Shown: one piece after another, positions 46,288-54,782 of the stretch | How positions within the stretch are numbered: the first letter of the stretch is position 1 | How the letters are laid out: each line of letters begins with the position of its first letter | DNA from: Kangiellaceae bacterium | Lineage (GTDB): Bacteria > Pseudomonadota > Gammaproteobacteria > Enterobacterales > Kangiellaceae | Direction of reading: 5' to 3' | Length of the DNA stretch: 64,000 nucleotides | NCBI GenBank assembly: GCA_026196875.1 | Contig: JAPHTP010000025.1 | Coordinates: 1-64,000, forward strand | The notes under the pieces: model-generated | Database searches by the model: none | Told to the model about the DNA's origin: nothing | What the model saw: the letters and a program-made list of their open reading frames with translations, nothing else | Position numbers and translations under genes: made by a program

Positions 46288-49116
46288 TTAGTCCTTTTTT
46301 CTTAGCCTAATTAATGGTAACAGCAACAATGTCCAAAAGATTGAACCACCACCGCTTGAACCGCCACTAGCAGGAGGTTGAATCACAGTTTGAATGGTGA
46401 CCTGCCTACTGAATGAATCGGAGGCGCCGGTTGAATCAGTTACCGTCAATTGAACCGTGTAACTTCCGTCAGCATTATACGTATGTGTAGGAGTCTCTTC
46501 AGTTGAAGAGTTACCGTCACCAAAATTCCAGCTATAGCTCAATCCTCCAATACCTCCAGAGGTAGAATTAGAAAAGGTTACCGTTTTAGCGTTTACCGAA
46601 GACGTAAAGTTTGCTTCAGGCAATGCTCCGACTCTTACTGTTTGGCTGACTGAATCAGAATCCGAAGTGTCGTTGTCGGTGATCGTTAAGGTTACTGTGT
46701 ATTCACCTTCACTCGTGTAATTGTGCGTAGGACTGGCTTCGGTCGAATTTACAGAACCATCACCAAAATCCCAATCATAAGAAATATTTCCTGAGGAAGT
46801 TGAGCTATTAGTAAAAGTCACGTTTGTACCTGCGTAGCTATAGCTGAAAGCAGCATTAATAACTACCAATCTTGAAACTCTAATTGTCGCAGTAGAACTA
46901 TCGGCCGCTTGATTTACAACTTCAATATTTAGCCCATGCACAGGAAGCTTAATTCCAGACTCTGCTTGCGTAGGCGCGGAATAATCGTCAGCATCTGAAA
47001 ATAAAGTTTTGGCTGCCAAGTTCGTATCTCCCGAGTACGGCGTTTGAGAAAACATACTAAAGGCCGCATCTCTTACTTGCACACCTGTGTCCGAAGTACC
47101 AATCAGTACCTGATCTGCATCCACAACTCCAACAAATCCTTCACCGGGATGGTCCGAAGAATTATTATCTGCAAACTTAGAATCAGCAAACCAAATAACT
47201 ACACCATGGTCATAACTTCTTGTAGACAACCCATTGTCTGGACCATTATGGCTTCTTAATTGAACCCAGTAGTTTTGCGGTAATCCATCTCTCTGGCTGG
47301 TAATCCTGGAATAGCCTGCCAAAGTAGCAACTCCGTCCGATTCGGCTCCATCGGTATAAATTTCTGATGTACCATCCAGAACTTTAATTTCGTCAACCGT
47401 TAACCCGTAACCACCTGTATTGCTATCAGACTTATATTCAAATTTTACGGTTACAGTTTGGCCTTTAAATTGAGAAATATCGTAGGTTAAATCTACCCAG
47501 TAGTCAGGTCCTTGTGCACCTGCAATGTTCTGTGATTTATCAGTAATATAATGAGTCACATCATCATACAATGCGTATTGTCCGGTATATGGATTTGTCG
47601 CCCTAGTATGATTTCCAGGAATCGCTGTATCGTTAAATAACACTCTCGCAAAATCCCAATCTTCTTCAATATCCCAATGTGCTTTCATCGTCAAAGAAAC
47701 ATTATCCGAATTAGGAACGTTAATTTGGAATGACATGGTGTTATTAAGATCGTGTCCTTCGCCAGAGTAGTATTGATAGTTTCCTGCAAATGGAGACTTA
47801 AAATCTATACGGGGTGAAGGGATATCGATTCTAACCTGGTTTATAGTGTTAGCAGTATGATTTACCGCTTCAACTAGATTAATATCTTGCGAATTTGTAA
47901 GGTCAGCAAGGTTAACCGTAACCTCATTTATCCAATTAGCGCCGTGACGAGCTTGCAGATATGAACGCGCGTATGCACTAAATCCAGTTGGCTGAGAACC
48001 AGGTAAACTTCCAGCCCAAGAACCGTTCGACATAACAGACCAATGGCCAACAGGCGAACCTTTTCCAGCGCCCCGATTTGTATTAGTATCATATTCGTCA
48101 GGCAAACCAAGATCATGTCCAAACTCGTGCACCACAACGCCTATCGCTGCATCAATAGGTTGAATGGTATAACCGAATAATCTTTTGCTAGTTCCAGATA
48201 CCACATGTCCCATCGTTGAAGGGTCACCTGTTTGATTGACGAAAAAGCGATGCGACCAAATTGCATCATCTCCAAGTCGTCCACCGCCAGCGTCTTCTCC
48301 CATGCTGGAATGAAAAACCATTACATGATCGATAAACCCATCGGGCTCGTCGAGATTTCCATTGCCATTTAAGTCATAGGGATCTTCTAAATCGTACTCG
48401 TCAAGATTAATCGAATTTGCAGCGACAGCTTTGTCCACGGCTTCTCTAATCAAGGCAGGAACATTTATGTCTCTTTCGTCATCAGGGTCATTGCCACCAT
48501 AGGTTGCAGCGTTGTTATCTGCGGTTACCCATCCATAAACATTCCCCTCAAAAAAGAACTCCCCACCAGACTCTTCTTGATAGTAGGTGTAGGCTGTCTT
48601 CAAGTTTTCTCCGTTCGGTCCTGCATAAGTCGAAGTAGAAAACATTAGATTCTGATAATGAGAAACCGGATAGCTAGGATAATACATACTAGTGTCACTT
48701 GTTGTTAATCCGTGGCTCGAGTGCAACAAGTCAGGAAAATCAATTAGTACCCCTAGTACTTTTACCCTTTTAGGTGTTAACGCTTTTTGCTCAGAATTAC
48801 TCTTAGAGTGTTTAGATGCCAATTTTTGGTTGTTTTCTTGAGCTTTTTTTACAAGCTCTTTGATAAATTTAGATTCGGAATAACCTGTAGCACGAGATTG
48901 ATAATCGGCCAGAATTTGCCGAATTTCCGACTCGCTAGCGCCGGGTTTAATAACCCCTCGTTTTTTAAGCCAGTATTCAACTCGTTCAAGATTTATTACA
49001 CCCACATCTTTAGCAGGTCTTAACTCGTATGCACCTGTTTGTGCGTTTACATTGATACTAACAGCAACAGCTAACGGAGCCAGGGTTGCTATCGCAGTTT
49101 TTCTAATAAAACTCAT
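46288..49116 (-). CDS. Secreted M6-family metalloprotease (PrtV/immune inhibitor A type) with GlyGly-CTERM tail
   Basis: 942 residues. Signal peptide (1-25, ending NVNA-Q), propeptide, catalytic domain with zinc motif HEFGHDLGLPDEYD starting at His330 and Met-turn VMSNGSW, a jelly-roll-like middle, and two PKD domains (about 755-840 and 840-925, each with a YDWDFGDG or YSWNFGDG core). The end is a GlyGly-CTERM-like tail: a Gly/Ser linker (GGSSGGGS), a hydrophobic stretch and RLRKKD. M6 plus two PKD domains is the layout of Vibrio cholerae PrtV. The tail implies rhombosortase processing after type II secretion. The lipoprotein gene upstream overlaps its start. Confidence 0.93.
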   Translation of the reverse strand: MSFIRKTAIATLAPLAVAVSINVNAQTGAYELRPAKDVGVINLERVEYWLKKRGVIKPGASESEIRQILADYQSRATGYSESKFIKELVKKAQENNQKLASKHSKSNSEQKALTPKRVKVLGVLIDFPDLLHSSHGLTTSDTSMYYPSYPVSHYQNLMFSTSTYAGPNGENLKTAYTYYQEESGGEFFFEGNVYGWVTADNNAATYGGNDPDDERDINVPALIREAVDKAVAANSINLDEYDLEDPYDLNGNGNLDEPDGFIDHVMVFHSSMGEDAGGGRLGDDAIWSHRFFVNQTGDPSTMGHVVSGTSKRLFGYTIQPIDAAIGVVVHEFGHDLGLPDEYDTNTNRGAGKGSPVGHWSVMSNGSWAGSLPGSQPTGFSAYARSYLQARHGANWINEVTVNLADLTNSQDINLVEAVNHTANTINQVRIDIPSPRIDFKSPFAGNYQYYSGEGHDLNNTMSFQINVPNSDNVSLTMKAHWDIEEDWDFARVLFNDTAIPGNHTRATNPYTGQYALYDDVTHYITDKSQNIAGAQGPDYWVDLTYDISQFKGQTVTVKFEYKSDSNTGGYGLTVDEIKVLDGTSEIYTDGAESDGVATLAGYSRITSQRDGLPQNYWVQLRSHNGPDNGLSTRSYDHGVVIWFADSKFADNNSSDHPGEGFVGVVDADQVLIGTSDTGVQVRDAAFSMFSQTPYSGDTNLAAKTLFSDADDYSAPTQAESGIKLPVHGLNIEVVNQAADSSTATIRVSRLVVINAAFSYSYAGTNVTFTNSSTSSGNISYDWDFGDGSVNSTEASPTHNYTSEGEYTVTLTITDNDTSDSDSVSQTVRVGALPEANFTSSVNAKTVTFSNSTSGGIGGLSYSWNFGDGNSSTEETPTHTYNADGSYTVQLTVTDSTGASDSFSRQVTIQTVIQPPASGGSSGGGSIFWTLLLLPLIRLRKKD

Positions 49117-49430
49117 TACTTCTTACCACCTTTAAGACACAACTTATATTGCGCATTTTTCTTTGCAATATATTCTTTGATCGCTACTTCTTTCTCTCCT
49201 TGAGACATTTCGGTAGTAATGGTTCCTTTTGCTACCAGGATAGGTTCAAGTTTCCAAATATCTTCGATGGGCGCAGGCTGTTTGCACGCCACAGGTATTT
49301 TTGTAGATAAAGTCGAAGAATTGGTTAATTCGGTTGTAGATTGTGAGGTTTGATCGCTACCGTTTTGACAAGCAGAAACAAGTAAAACGCAGCAAATTAA
49401 GGAAAGAGGACGTAGTCGCACTACACTCAT
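49116..49430 (-). CDS. Small lipoprotein coupled to the M6 protease gene
   Basis: 104 residues. Signal peptide with lipobox LVSA-C, so Cys21 is the lipidated residue. The mature part is Ser/Thr-rich then charged, ending with Lys-rich YKLCLKGGKK; it has three cysteines after the lipobox region. Its stop codon overlaps the protease ATG by one base (TAATG), indicating tight translational coupling, so the two products probably work together. I recognise no family; a role as chaperone or inhibitor of the protease is speculation. Confidence 0.65.
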   Translation of the reverse strand: MSVVRLRPLSLICCVLLVSACQNGSDQTSQSTTELTNSSTLSTKIPVACKQPAPIEDIWKLEPILVAKGTITTEMSQGEKEVAIKEYIAKKNAQYKLCLKGGKK

Positions 49431-49594
49431 ACTTCAATGCTCCTAATGATATAACGCGTGCATCATAGAGACTTTATCGGCATGAGTAAGGTAAATAATA
49501 CACTAATGTAATTATTCACATTAGAGATGTCGACTTTATTTTGACTAGGCTATTGTTTTTTTATGGCTTTTCTAGAATATGTATCTTTAAAAAT

Positions 49595-50905
49595 TCAATA
49601 TTTCTCCGACCTGTTTCGCGGGCGGAATACTAATCCGCCAACAAAACAAAGGAAGATTGTTAGTAATCCCAATGAGCCTGCGGCACTGAAATCTTCTTGC
49701 TCAGGAACTTCAAACTGAGTTCCAGAGTCGTCACCAGAGCCATCATCACCACCGTCTCCACTTCCATCGTCTCCACCACCATCTCCGGGATCAGTAGACT
49801 CATCGTCAGAGATGGTTACATTTACCGTTGATGGATTTCCGAGCACAGCACCATTTGTCGGATTACTCAACCGCAAGCTATAAGATTCGTCTCCTTCAAC
49901 TTCTTGATCATCCAAAATTGTTAATGTGACAGTCTGACTCTGCTCTCCTTCTGCAAAAGTCAACGTTTGATTAAATGTCTGGTAATCAGTTGCATCTGTA
50001 GCTGTTCCACCAATGGTATCCAAATTCACAGTTACCTGGCCTGCACCACCAAATGAACGGAGAATGGTTACGTCATAGGTTGAAGCATTTTCGGCGACGC
50101 TATAGTTAACACGGCTGAAAAAGAAGGTACCGGGTTCATTTGAAATTTCGTTATCCAGAATGGTCACTTTGGTTTGCGCCTGTCCTCCAAGCACCGCACC
50201 ATTAACAACATTGCTTAATGTAACTGAGAAGACTTCTGCCCCTTCATATACATCGTCATCAGCTAAGGTCACGGTAATCGTTTTGCTGGTTTCGCCATCG
50301 GCAAACACCAAAGTCCCGGTATCCGCTACATAGTCATCTGGCGACGTAGCAGTATCCGTACCAACCGTTGCAACCGTATAATCGACACTAATCTGCCCCT
50401 GGGTACCAAGCTGTCTCATAACTGTTAGAGTGACCTCCGGATCTGTTTCCTGGGCAGAAGCTGTTACACTTTGCATTTCAATGAGACCAAATTGAGCAGC
50501 TGGACCTATCGATATTATCCAGTCGAAAATAGTATTTTGATCTGCAACGCTTATTTGCGGTCCACCGGGAGGCATAACGCCACCACATTGAGGATTATTC
50601 TGAGAAATCTTGTCGTACAAGGTTGAATTAGCCGGTTCACCAGGAGTTACACGCTGCAAGTTACACCCCGCTAATGAGGAGTTAACATTAACTAGCTCTA
50701 TTTCAGATGTAGCAGCGTCATCTAGCGACAGCCCTGCGCTCGGGTTGTTTCCACTATGGCAGTTTAAGCAGCCGTTATTTACGAATACGGCTTGTACTTC
50801 GGCGGGAACATCAGCCATAACATCGCGCGGAATGCTCAGAACACTCAAAAGTACGAATGCGGAAATTGTTAATTTAGAGACAATCGAGTTGGAAGTAATA
50901 CTCAT
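49595..50905 (-). CDS. Cytochrome c-type domain joined to Calx-beta repeats, with CTERM-like tail
   Basis: 436 residues. A signal peptide ends near DVMA-D. A c-type haem site follows at Cys46-x-x-Cys49-His50 (GCLNCHSG), with GGVMPPGG near residue 120 as a possible sixth-ligand Met, resembling planctomycete-type cytochrome domains. Two Calx-beta repeats come next (about 155-250 and 255-365, e.g. TFAEGEQSQTVTLTILDD). A Gly/Asp low-complexity linker leads to a hydrophobic stretch and RPRNRSEKY, similar to GlyGly-CTERM tails. Likely a surface protein; electron transfer is inferred from the motif only. Single gene near the M6 protease. Confidence 0.75.
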   Translation of the reverse strand: MSITSNSIVSKLTISAFVLLSVLSIPRDVMADVPAEVQAVFVNNGCLNCHSGNNPSAGLSLDDAATSEIELVNVNSSLAGCNLQRVTPGEPANSTLYDKISQNNPQCGGVMPPGGPQISVADQNTIFDWIISIGPAAQFGLIEMQSVTASAQETDPEVTLTVMRQLGTQGQISVDYTVATVGTDTATSPDDYVADTGTLVFADGETSKTITVTLADDDVYEGAEVFSVTLSNVVNGAVLGGQAQTKVTILDNEISNEPGTFFFSRVNYSVAENASTYDVTILRSFGGAGQVTVNLDTIGGTATDATDYQTFNQTLTFAEGEQSQTVTLTILDDQEVEGDESYSLRLSNPTNGAVLGNPSTVNVTISDDESTDPGDGGGDDGSGDGGDDGSGDDSGTQFEVPEQEDFSAAGSLGLLTIFLCFVGGLVFRPRNRSEKY

Positions 50906-51040
50906 CGGGTAGCCTACACTTAGATAGCAGTTTTGAGAGGTAAAACCTTGTTCTTCAGATATCCCCTAAATTAGCACATCTCTGGCTAGAATTACGTAAA
51001 ATAAGTGGGTTTTGTTGTAATTTGTGCGGCTGTTCAACCA

Positions 51041-51068
51041 AAAAAGCCAGACGATTGTCTGGCTTTTT
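51041..51068 (-). terminator. Intrinsic terminator of the peroxiredoxin gene
   Basis: AAAAAGCCAGAC, loop GATT, GTCTGGCTTTTT, a perfect 12-bp stem, 18 bases after the stop. The flanking A and T runs let it act on either strand. Confidence 0.92.
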
Positions 51069-51085
51069 CATCACTTTAATAGATA

Positions 51086-51691
51086 TTAAAGATTGTCAGC
51101 TTCTTCTGACAAGTATTTAGCAACCCCCTCAGGTGAAGCATTCATACCCTTGTCGCCTTCATTCCAGCCAGCAGGGCAAACTTCGCCGTGCTCTTGATGG
51201 AATGCAAGCGCATCAACCATACGAATCATCTCGTCAATGTTGCGGCCTAAAGGTAGGTCATTAACTACCTGGTGGCGTACGTTGCCTTCTTCATCAATTA
51301 AGAAAGAACCACGGAAAGCAACACCGGCTTCCGGATGCTCAACATCGTATGCTTGACAGATTTCATGTTTAACGTCAGCTACTAACGTGTAACCAACAGG
51401 TCCAATTCCACCTTCATTAATTGGAGTGTTTCTCCAAGCATTGTGAGAGAAGTGAGAATCGATAGATACACCAATGACTTCAACGCCACGCTTTTTGAAC
51501 TCTTCTAAACGATGATCAAAAGCGATCAATTCAGAAGGACAAACAAAAGTGAAATCAAGAGGATAAAAGAATACAACCGCTTTTTTCCCTTTTGTCGCTT
51601 CTTTGAAGTTAAAATCGTTAACAATTTCGCCATTGCCTAAAACAGCTGCAGCTGTGAAGTCAGGTGCTTCGCGTCCAACTAAAACGCCCAT
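51086..51691 (-). CDS. Typical 2-Cys peroxiredoxin (AhpC/TSA family)
   Basis: 201 residues. Peroxidatic Cys51 in DFTFVCPSEL and resolving Cys172 in EVCPAGW place it in the typical 2-Cys class (Prx1/AhpC). The GGIGPVGY loop and C-terminal YL are features linked to over-oxidation sensitivity in some family members. It reduces hydrogen peroxide and alkyl peroxides using thioredoxin or AhpF; no ahpF is nearby, so thioredoxin is likelier. Confidence 0.94.
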   Translation of the reverse strand: MGVLVGREAPDFTAAAVLGNGEIVNDFNFKEATKGKKAVVFFYPLDFTFVCPSELIAFDHRLEEFKKRGVEVIGVSIDSHFSHNAWRNTPINEGGIGPVGYTLVADVKHEICQAYDVEHPEAGVAFRGSFLIDEEGNVRHQVVNDLPLGRNIDEMIRMVDALAFHQEHGEVCPAGWNEGDKGMNASPEGVAKYLSEEADNL

Positions 51692-52001
51692 TGCAATCTC
51701 CTAGTATTAGTGTTTGTTTAAATAAAAACTGTAAATCAGAATCGATAAGATACTGCTAAATAGACTTACATCCAAATTGAGGCTTTCAATCTAAGTTATT
51801 GTTCAAATCTATTAAAACAATTACATCAATAGATTATCTCAAATAAATGCAGAGATTTCACAATGTTCGGTGCCAAATCTCTAAGTAAATCATTTTGCTC
51901 TTAGTGCTAGTGCCAAAGCAACATCAACTATTCAAACCCTGAAATCCTTTGAACTTTGGCATTAATAATCTATGGAGCTATCAATGCCGCTTCGATTTTC
52001 T
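51692..52001. other. 310-base gap upstream of the peroxiredoxin gene, with an 8-bp dyad
   Basis: AATCTATT (51806-51813) and AATAGATT (51828-51835) are perfect inverted arms with a 14-base spacer, 115-145 bases before the peroxiredoxin start. The spacing does not fit the OxyR pattern. The rest is AT-rich with no gene, RNA or terminator that I can see. Confidence 0.35.
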
Positions 52002-53324
52002 CTACAAGTGGTTTAAAAAGCTGGCTTCGTCTTGATCTTCCACGATTTTTTCAGACATTTGAATGTTCAGCAACTCTAGCTCTTTAAGAACCGGTGAATA
52101 AATATCTCTTGTAACCGGAATACATACTCCTTTGCGATTGATCTCCCCAGACAAAATTAAATCAGCAGCAATAGCGGCGGGAAATCCGACGGTTTTAGCC
52201 ATAGCCGAGTAACCGTCTTTATCACCTTTTTCGACAAGAGTAGACCGATGAAAGGTTTTATTTCCATCATTATCTACCAACACCAAACGGTGCTGCATAA
52301 CAATCATATCTTGTTCGTCTTCACCGTATTTAAGTTTCTCAGTCAATAAATTGCAAAAGGCCGAAATGGGGCTGTCACCATTAATAACCTCATCTGACAA
52401 ACACCCTAACCAGGCAAAACTGTCTTTAGTTTTGGCGTCTGTGAACATTTGGTCTGTTTGGTCCGCATTTTTACCAGTGAGCTGGCACATTAACTGGAGC
52501 CAGGTAGTAGGAGTTGCTTCCTCAAACTTTGCACCGTCTAATAAGCCTATATTTTTAGCTGCACCTATTATTGGCCCAAAACCTGGATACCGCAAAGTAC
52601 CACGCAATAATGTTTTCACCTCAGGGATATTGTACTCTTCTTTGTACCCAAGAGAATTCCTGTTGGCATATCCTTTTAATTCCATATCTTTAGTTAAGGT
52701 AACATCACGCATTGATTCTAATAAGCTATCACCCGGAATAGACTTATTTTCCCCTTTACTAAGATACAAGGCGTCATTTGAAACTGCGCTCAACACAGCC
52801 ATCGGTGACCATGAAAACTTATATCCTAAGGGATTGTCATTTGCCTCAGGAGCAGGAATTCCTCCACACCACGAAACTAATGCCTCAACTTTTTGCCCTT
52901 TTTCGTGAGCCTCATCGATAGTCTGCATGGCAGTCATATGGTCGATACCTGGATCGACGCCTATTTCATTAAGAATTGTAATATCAGCTTTTTTCGCGGC
53001 CTCATCCAGCTTCCACATATCTTCATGGGTGTAGCTGGCGGTAACTAGGGATTTTTTCTCAGCTACGCAGATTTTTGCAACCGAAACATGAAATTGGAAT
53101 GGAACGAATGAGATGACTAACTCTGATTCACGAATCAACCTGCTCAACTGCTCTCCATCCGTCACATCGACCTGCATTGGAGTTAAATTATCTCTACCCG
53201 CAACTAACTCTTCCGCCTCATACAAAAACTGAGAGCCGATAGTAATTTGGTGATTTTTTTTGTGTAGGTAGTCAACTAGAGGCCCAGTAACAAAACCAGC
53301 ACCAAGTAAGAGAATGTTAGCCAT
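52002..53324 (-). CDS. Saccharopine dehydrogenase-type oxidoreductase
   Basis: 440 residues from the ATG at 53324; a TTG four codons upstream is in frame but the Rossmann motif LLLGAGFVTGPLVDYL starts right after MANI. The saccharopine dehydrogenase domain continues with LNEIGVDPGIDHMTAM and the SWCGGIPAPEANDNPLGYKFSWSP substrate region, given here as SWCGGIPAPEAND. The closest named activity is glutamate-forming saccharopine dehydrogenase (lysine metabolism), but bacterial members may act on other amino acid conjugates. Single gene with no lysine-pathway neighbours. Confidence 0.85.
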   Translation of the reverse strand: MANILLLGAGFVTGPLVDYLHKKNHQITIGSQFLYEAEELVAGRDNLTPMQVDVTDGEQLSRLIRESELVISFVPFQFHVSVAKICVAEKKSLVTASYTHEDMWKLDEAAKKADITILNEIGVDPGIDHMTAMQTIDEAHEKGQKVEALVSWCGGIPAPEANDNPLGYKFSWSPMAVLSAVSNDALYLSKGENKSIPGDSLLESMRDVTLTKDMELKGYANRNSLGYKEEYNIPEVKTLLRGTLRYPGFGPIIGAAKNIGLLDGAKFEEATPTTWLQLMCQLTGKNADQTDQMFTDAKTKDSFAWLGCLSDEVINGDSPISAFCNLLTEKLKYGEDEQDMIVMQHRLVLVDNDGNKTFHRSTLVEKGDKDGYSAMAKTVGFPAAIAADLILSGEINRKGVCIPVTRDIYSPVLKELELLNIQMSEKIVEDQDEASFLNHL

Positions 53325-53503
53325 AGTGGATTCCAAATGAATAAGAAATTGACGAAAATGATTAACTAATAATCAATTTGAAATAGAAATAGACAAGCAG
53401 TAATGGCGCACAAGAATAGCTAGTAATTTTGGCCGTGTAAACCCAAAATTACCACTAATATGAGCATTATTGAAAACATAAAATTGGAGCGCGTTAAACA
53501 AAT

Positions 53504-53527
53504 AAAGCCCCGAATATTAGGGGCTTT
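53504..53527 (-). terminator. Intrinsic terminator of the first chalcone-isomerase-like gene
   Basis: AAAGCCCC/GGGGCTTT stem with an 8-base loop, 34 bases after the stop; a short T-rich tract follows on the minus strand. Confidence 0.75.
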
Positions 53528-53560
53528 ACCGATAAGATATACGAAAATATTAAGAATTTT

Positions 53561-54202
53561 TTATTTTAAAGAAACAAATCGTCGTAATAGCTGGATTGCA
53601 TATTCATTTTCGTTCTGACCCATAATGCCATCCCTAAATTTTGAAGAAGGCGGCCTGCCCCCAACCCATACATTAACTAGCATTCGGTAAAGATCTGAAG
53701 ATCGGTCAATCACACCTAGCTGACGGCCATTGAGAGAAATTCGTGTTCTAGAATCGGCTTTGTAATAATCAACAGTCACGATATCCCCTTTCTTATAGGT
53801 TCCACGGAACATGCCGATAAATCGGCGAAGATTTTCTCCCTCTGCTTTTATATACTCAGCCTCATTGTTAATTTTAATCCCTTCGGCGAGCTTTCTTCCA
53901 AATCCTCGACCAGAAACCTTTCTTTCAGAGGCAAATCGAAATTCCATTCTTCGAGGTGCTTTTAAATAAGCTAAATCTTCGGCGCTATCATACTGAGCAG
54001 CATCGTCAACGTAAAATGCGCCAATGTAATAATCGTCGTTCATTAATTGGGTTAACCCCATACCAACCATTTTTAATGGACGGTCACCTAGCTTTACATT
54101 TTGCGCGGCTATAATTTTATCCGCTTCACTTTCCTCTGCTTTAGCTAGATTAATTGCTCCAAAAACAACTAAGAGCGTAACATACCATATCTTTTTCACC
54201 AT
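53561..54202 (-). CDS. Exported chalcone-isomerase-like protein
   Basis: 213 residues. A signal peptide (1-22, ending AKAEE) is followed by a domain of the bacterial chalcone isomerase-like family (Chalcone_3 type). Features are KMVGMGLTQLMNDDYYIGAFYVDD near the N-terminus of the domain, FRFASERKVSGRGFGRK, GTYKKGDIVTVDYY and LNVWVGGRPPS. These bacterial relatives lack established isomerase activity; a lipid or small-ligand binding role in the periplasm is the usual guess. A second, longer member is divergent 580 bases away. Confidence 0.8.
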   Translation of the reverse strand: MVKKIWYVTLLVVFGAINLAKAEESEADKIIAAQNVKLGDRPLKMVGMGLTQLMNDDYYIGAFYVDDAAQYDSAEDLAYLKAPRRMEFRFASERKVSGRGFGRKLAEGIKINNEAEYIKAEGENLRRFIGMFRGTYKKGDIVTVDYYKADSRTRISLNGRQLGVIDRSSDLYRMLVNVWVGGRPPSSKFRDGIMGQNENEYAIQLLRRFVSLK

Positions 54203-54782
54203 CTACCCCAATCTTCTGTTAGTTAGCCAGATAAATCCACTAAACCCTCGAATTCTTATTGTCATCCTTGAAGATTGCACCGCCTTTGTAGAGCGAATAA
54301 TTAGCAACTGCACTACACTAGCTTTATAAAGTTTTACTGAACCAGCAGCAAAAAGTCAATTACAATCAACAGAATAAAGACAAAAACCACCGTTTTTGGC
54401 AAAAGTATCAGGGAGTTAGCTGAAAATGGGTATTTTTACCATGGGATCCCCCATAAGTAATTACAATAACAGAGGATTTTGTCTTGAAAGATCGTGCAAA
54501 ATCGCATTATTATTGGAATTGCAGCACAAAATCAAAAATAAAAGCGTAACTCCAAGTAAACGTACTTTTACTCAGGGGAAGTGAAAGTAATGTTGGGATG
54601 GTGAAATTAGATAGAAGGTTAATTCAGACCAGCAAGCCAAAACCTTTTCATTAAGGCCAAAGTTTATTAAGACGAATAAATCTCCCCTTTTTGCAGGATG
54701 CAATCATTAAGGTTGACCTTAGGCTATTTGCCGGAGGAATGGACAATTAATAGTAGTTTTACACTTTTAGGTGGAGCCATAG
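54203..54782. other. 580-base intergenic region between the two chalcone-like genes
   Basis: Holds divergent promoters. A perfect palindrome TAAGGT-TG-ACCTTA lies at 54708-54721, 61 bases before the downstream gene, and CATTAAGG occurs twice (about 54649 and 54705). A short open frame at 54426-54581 (51 codons, ATG, no good ribosome-binding site) is not convincing as a gene. No RNA gene seen. Confidence 0.5.

Noticed and set aside
51806-51835. OxyR site before peroxiredoxin
   Set aside because: CTAT and ATAG are 16 bases apart; the OxyR pattern needs about 7.
54426-54581. 51-codon open frame in the gap between chalcone-like genes
   Set aside because: No convincing ribosome-binding site, no recognisable sequence and length within chance expectation.
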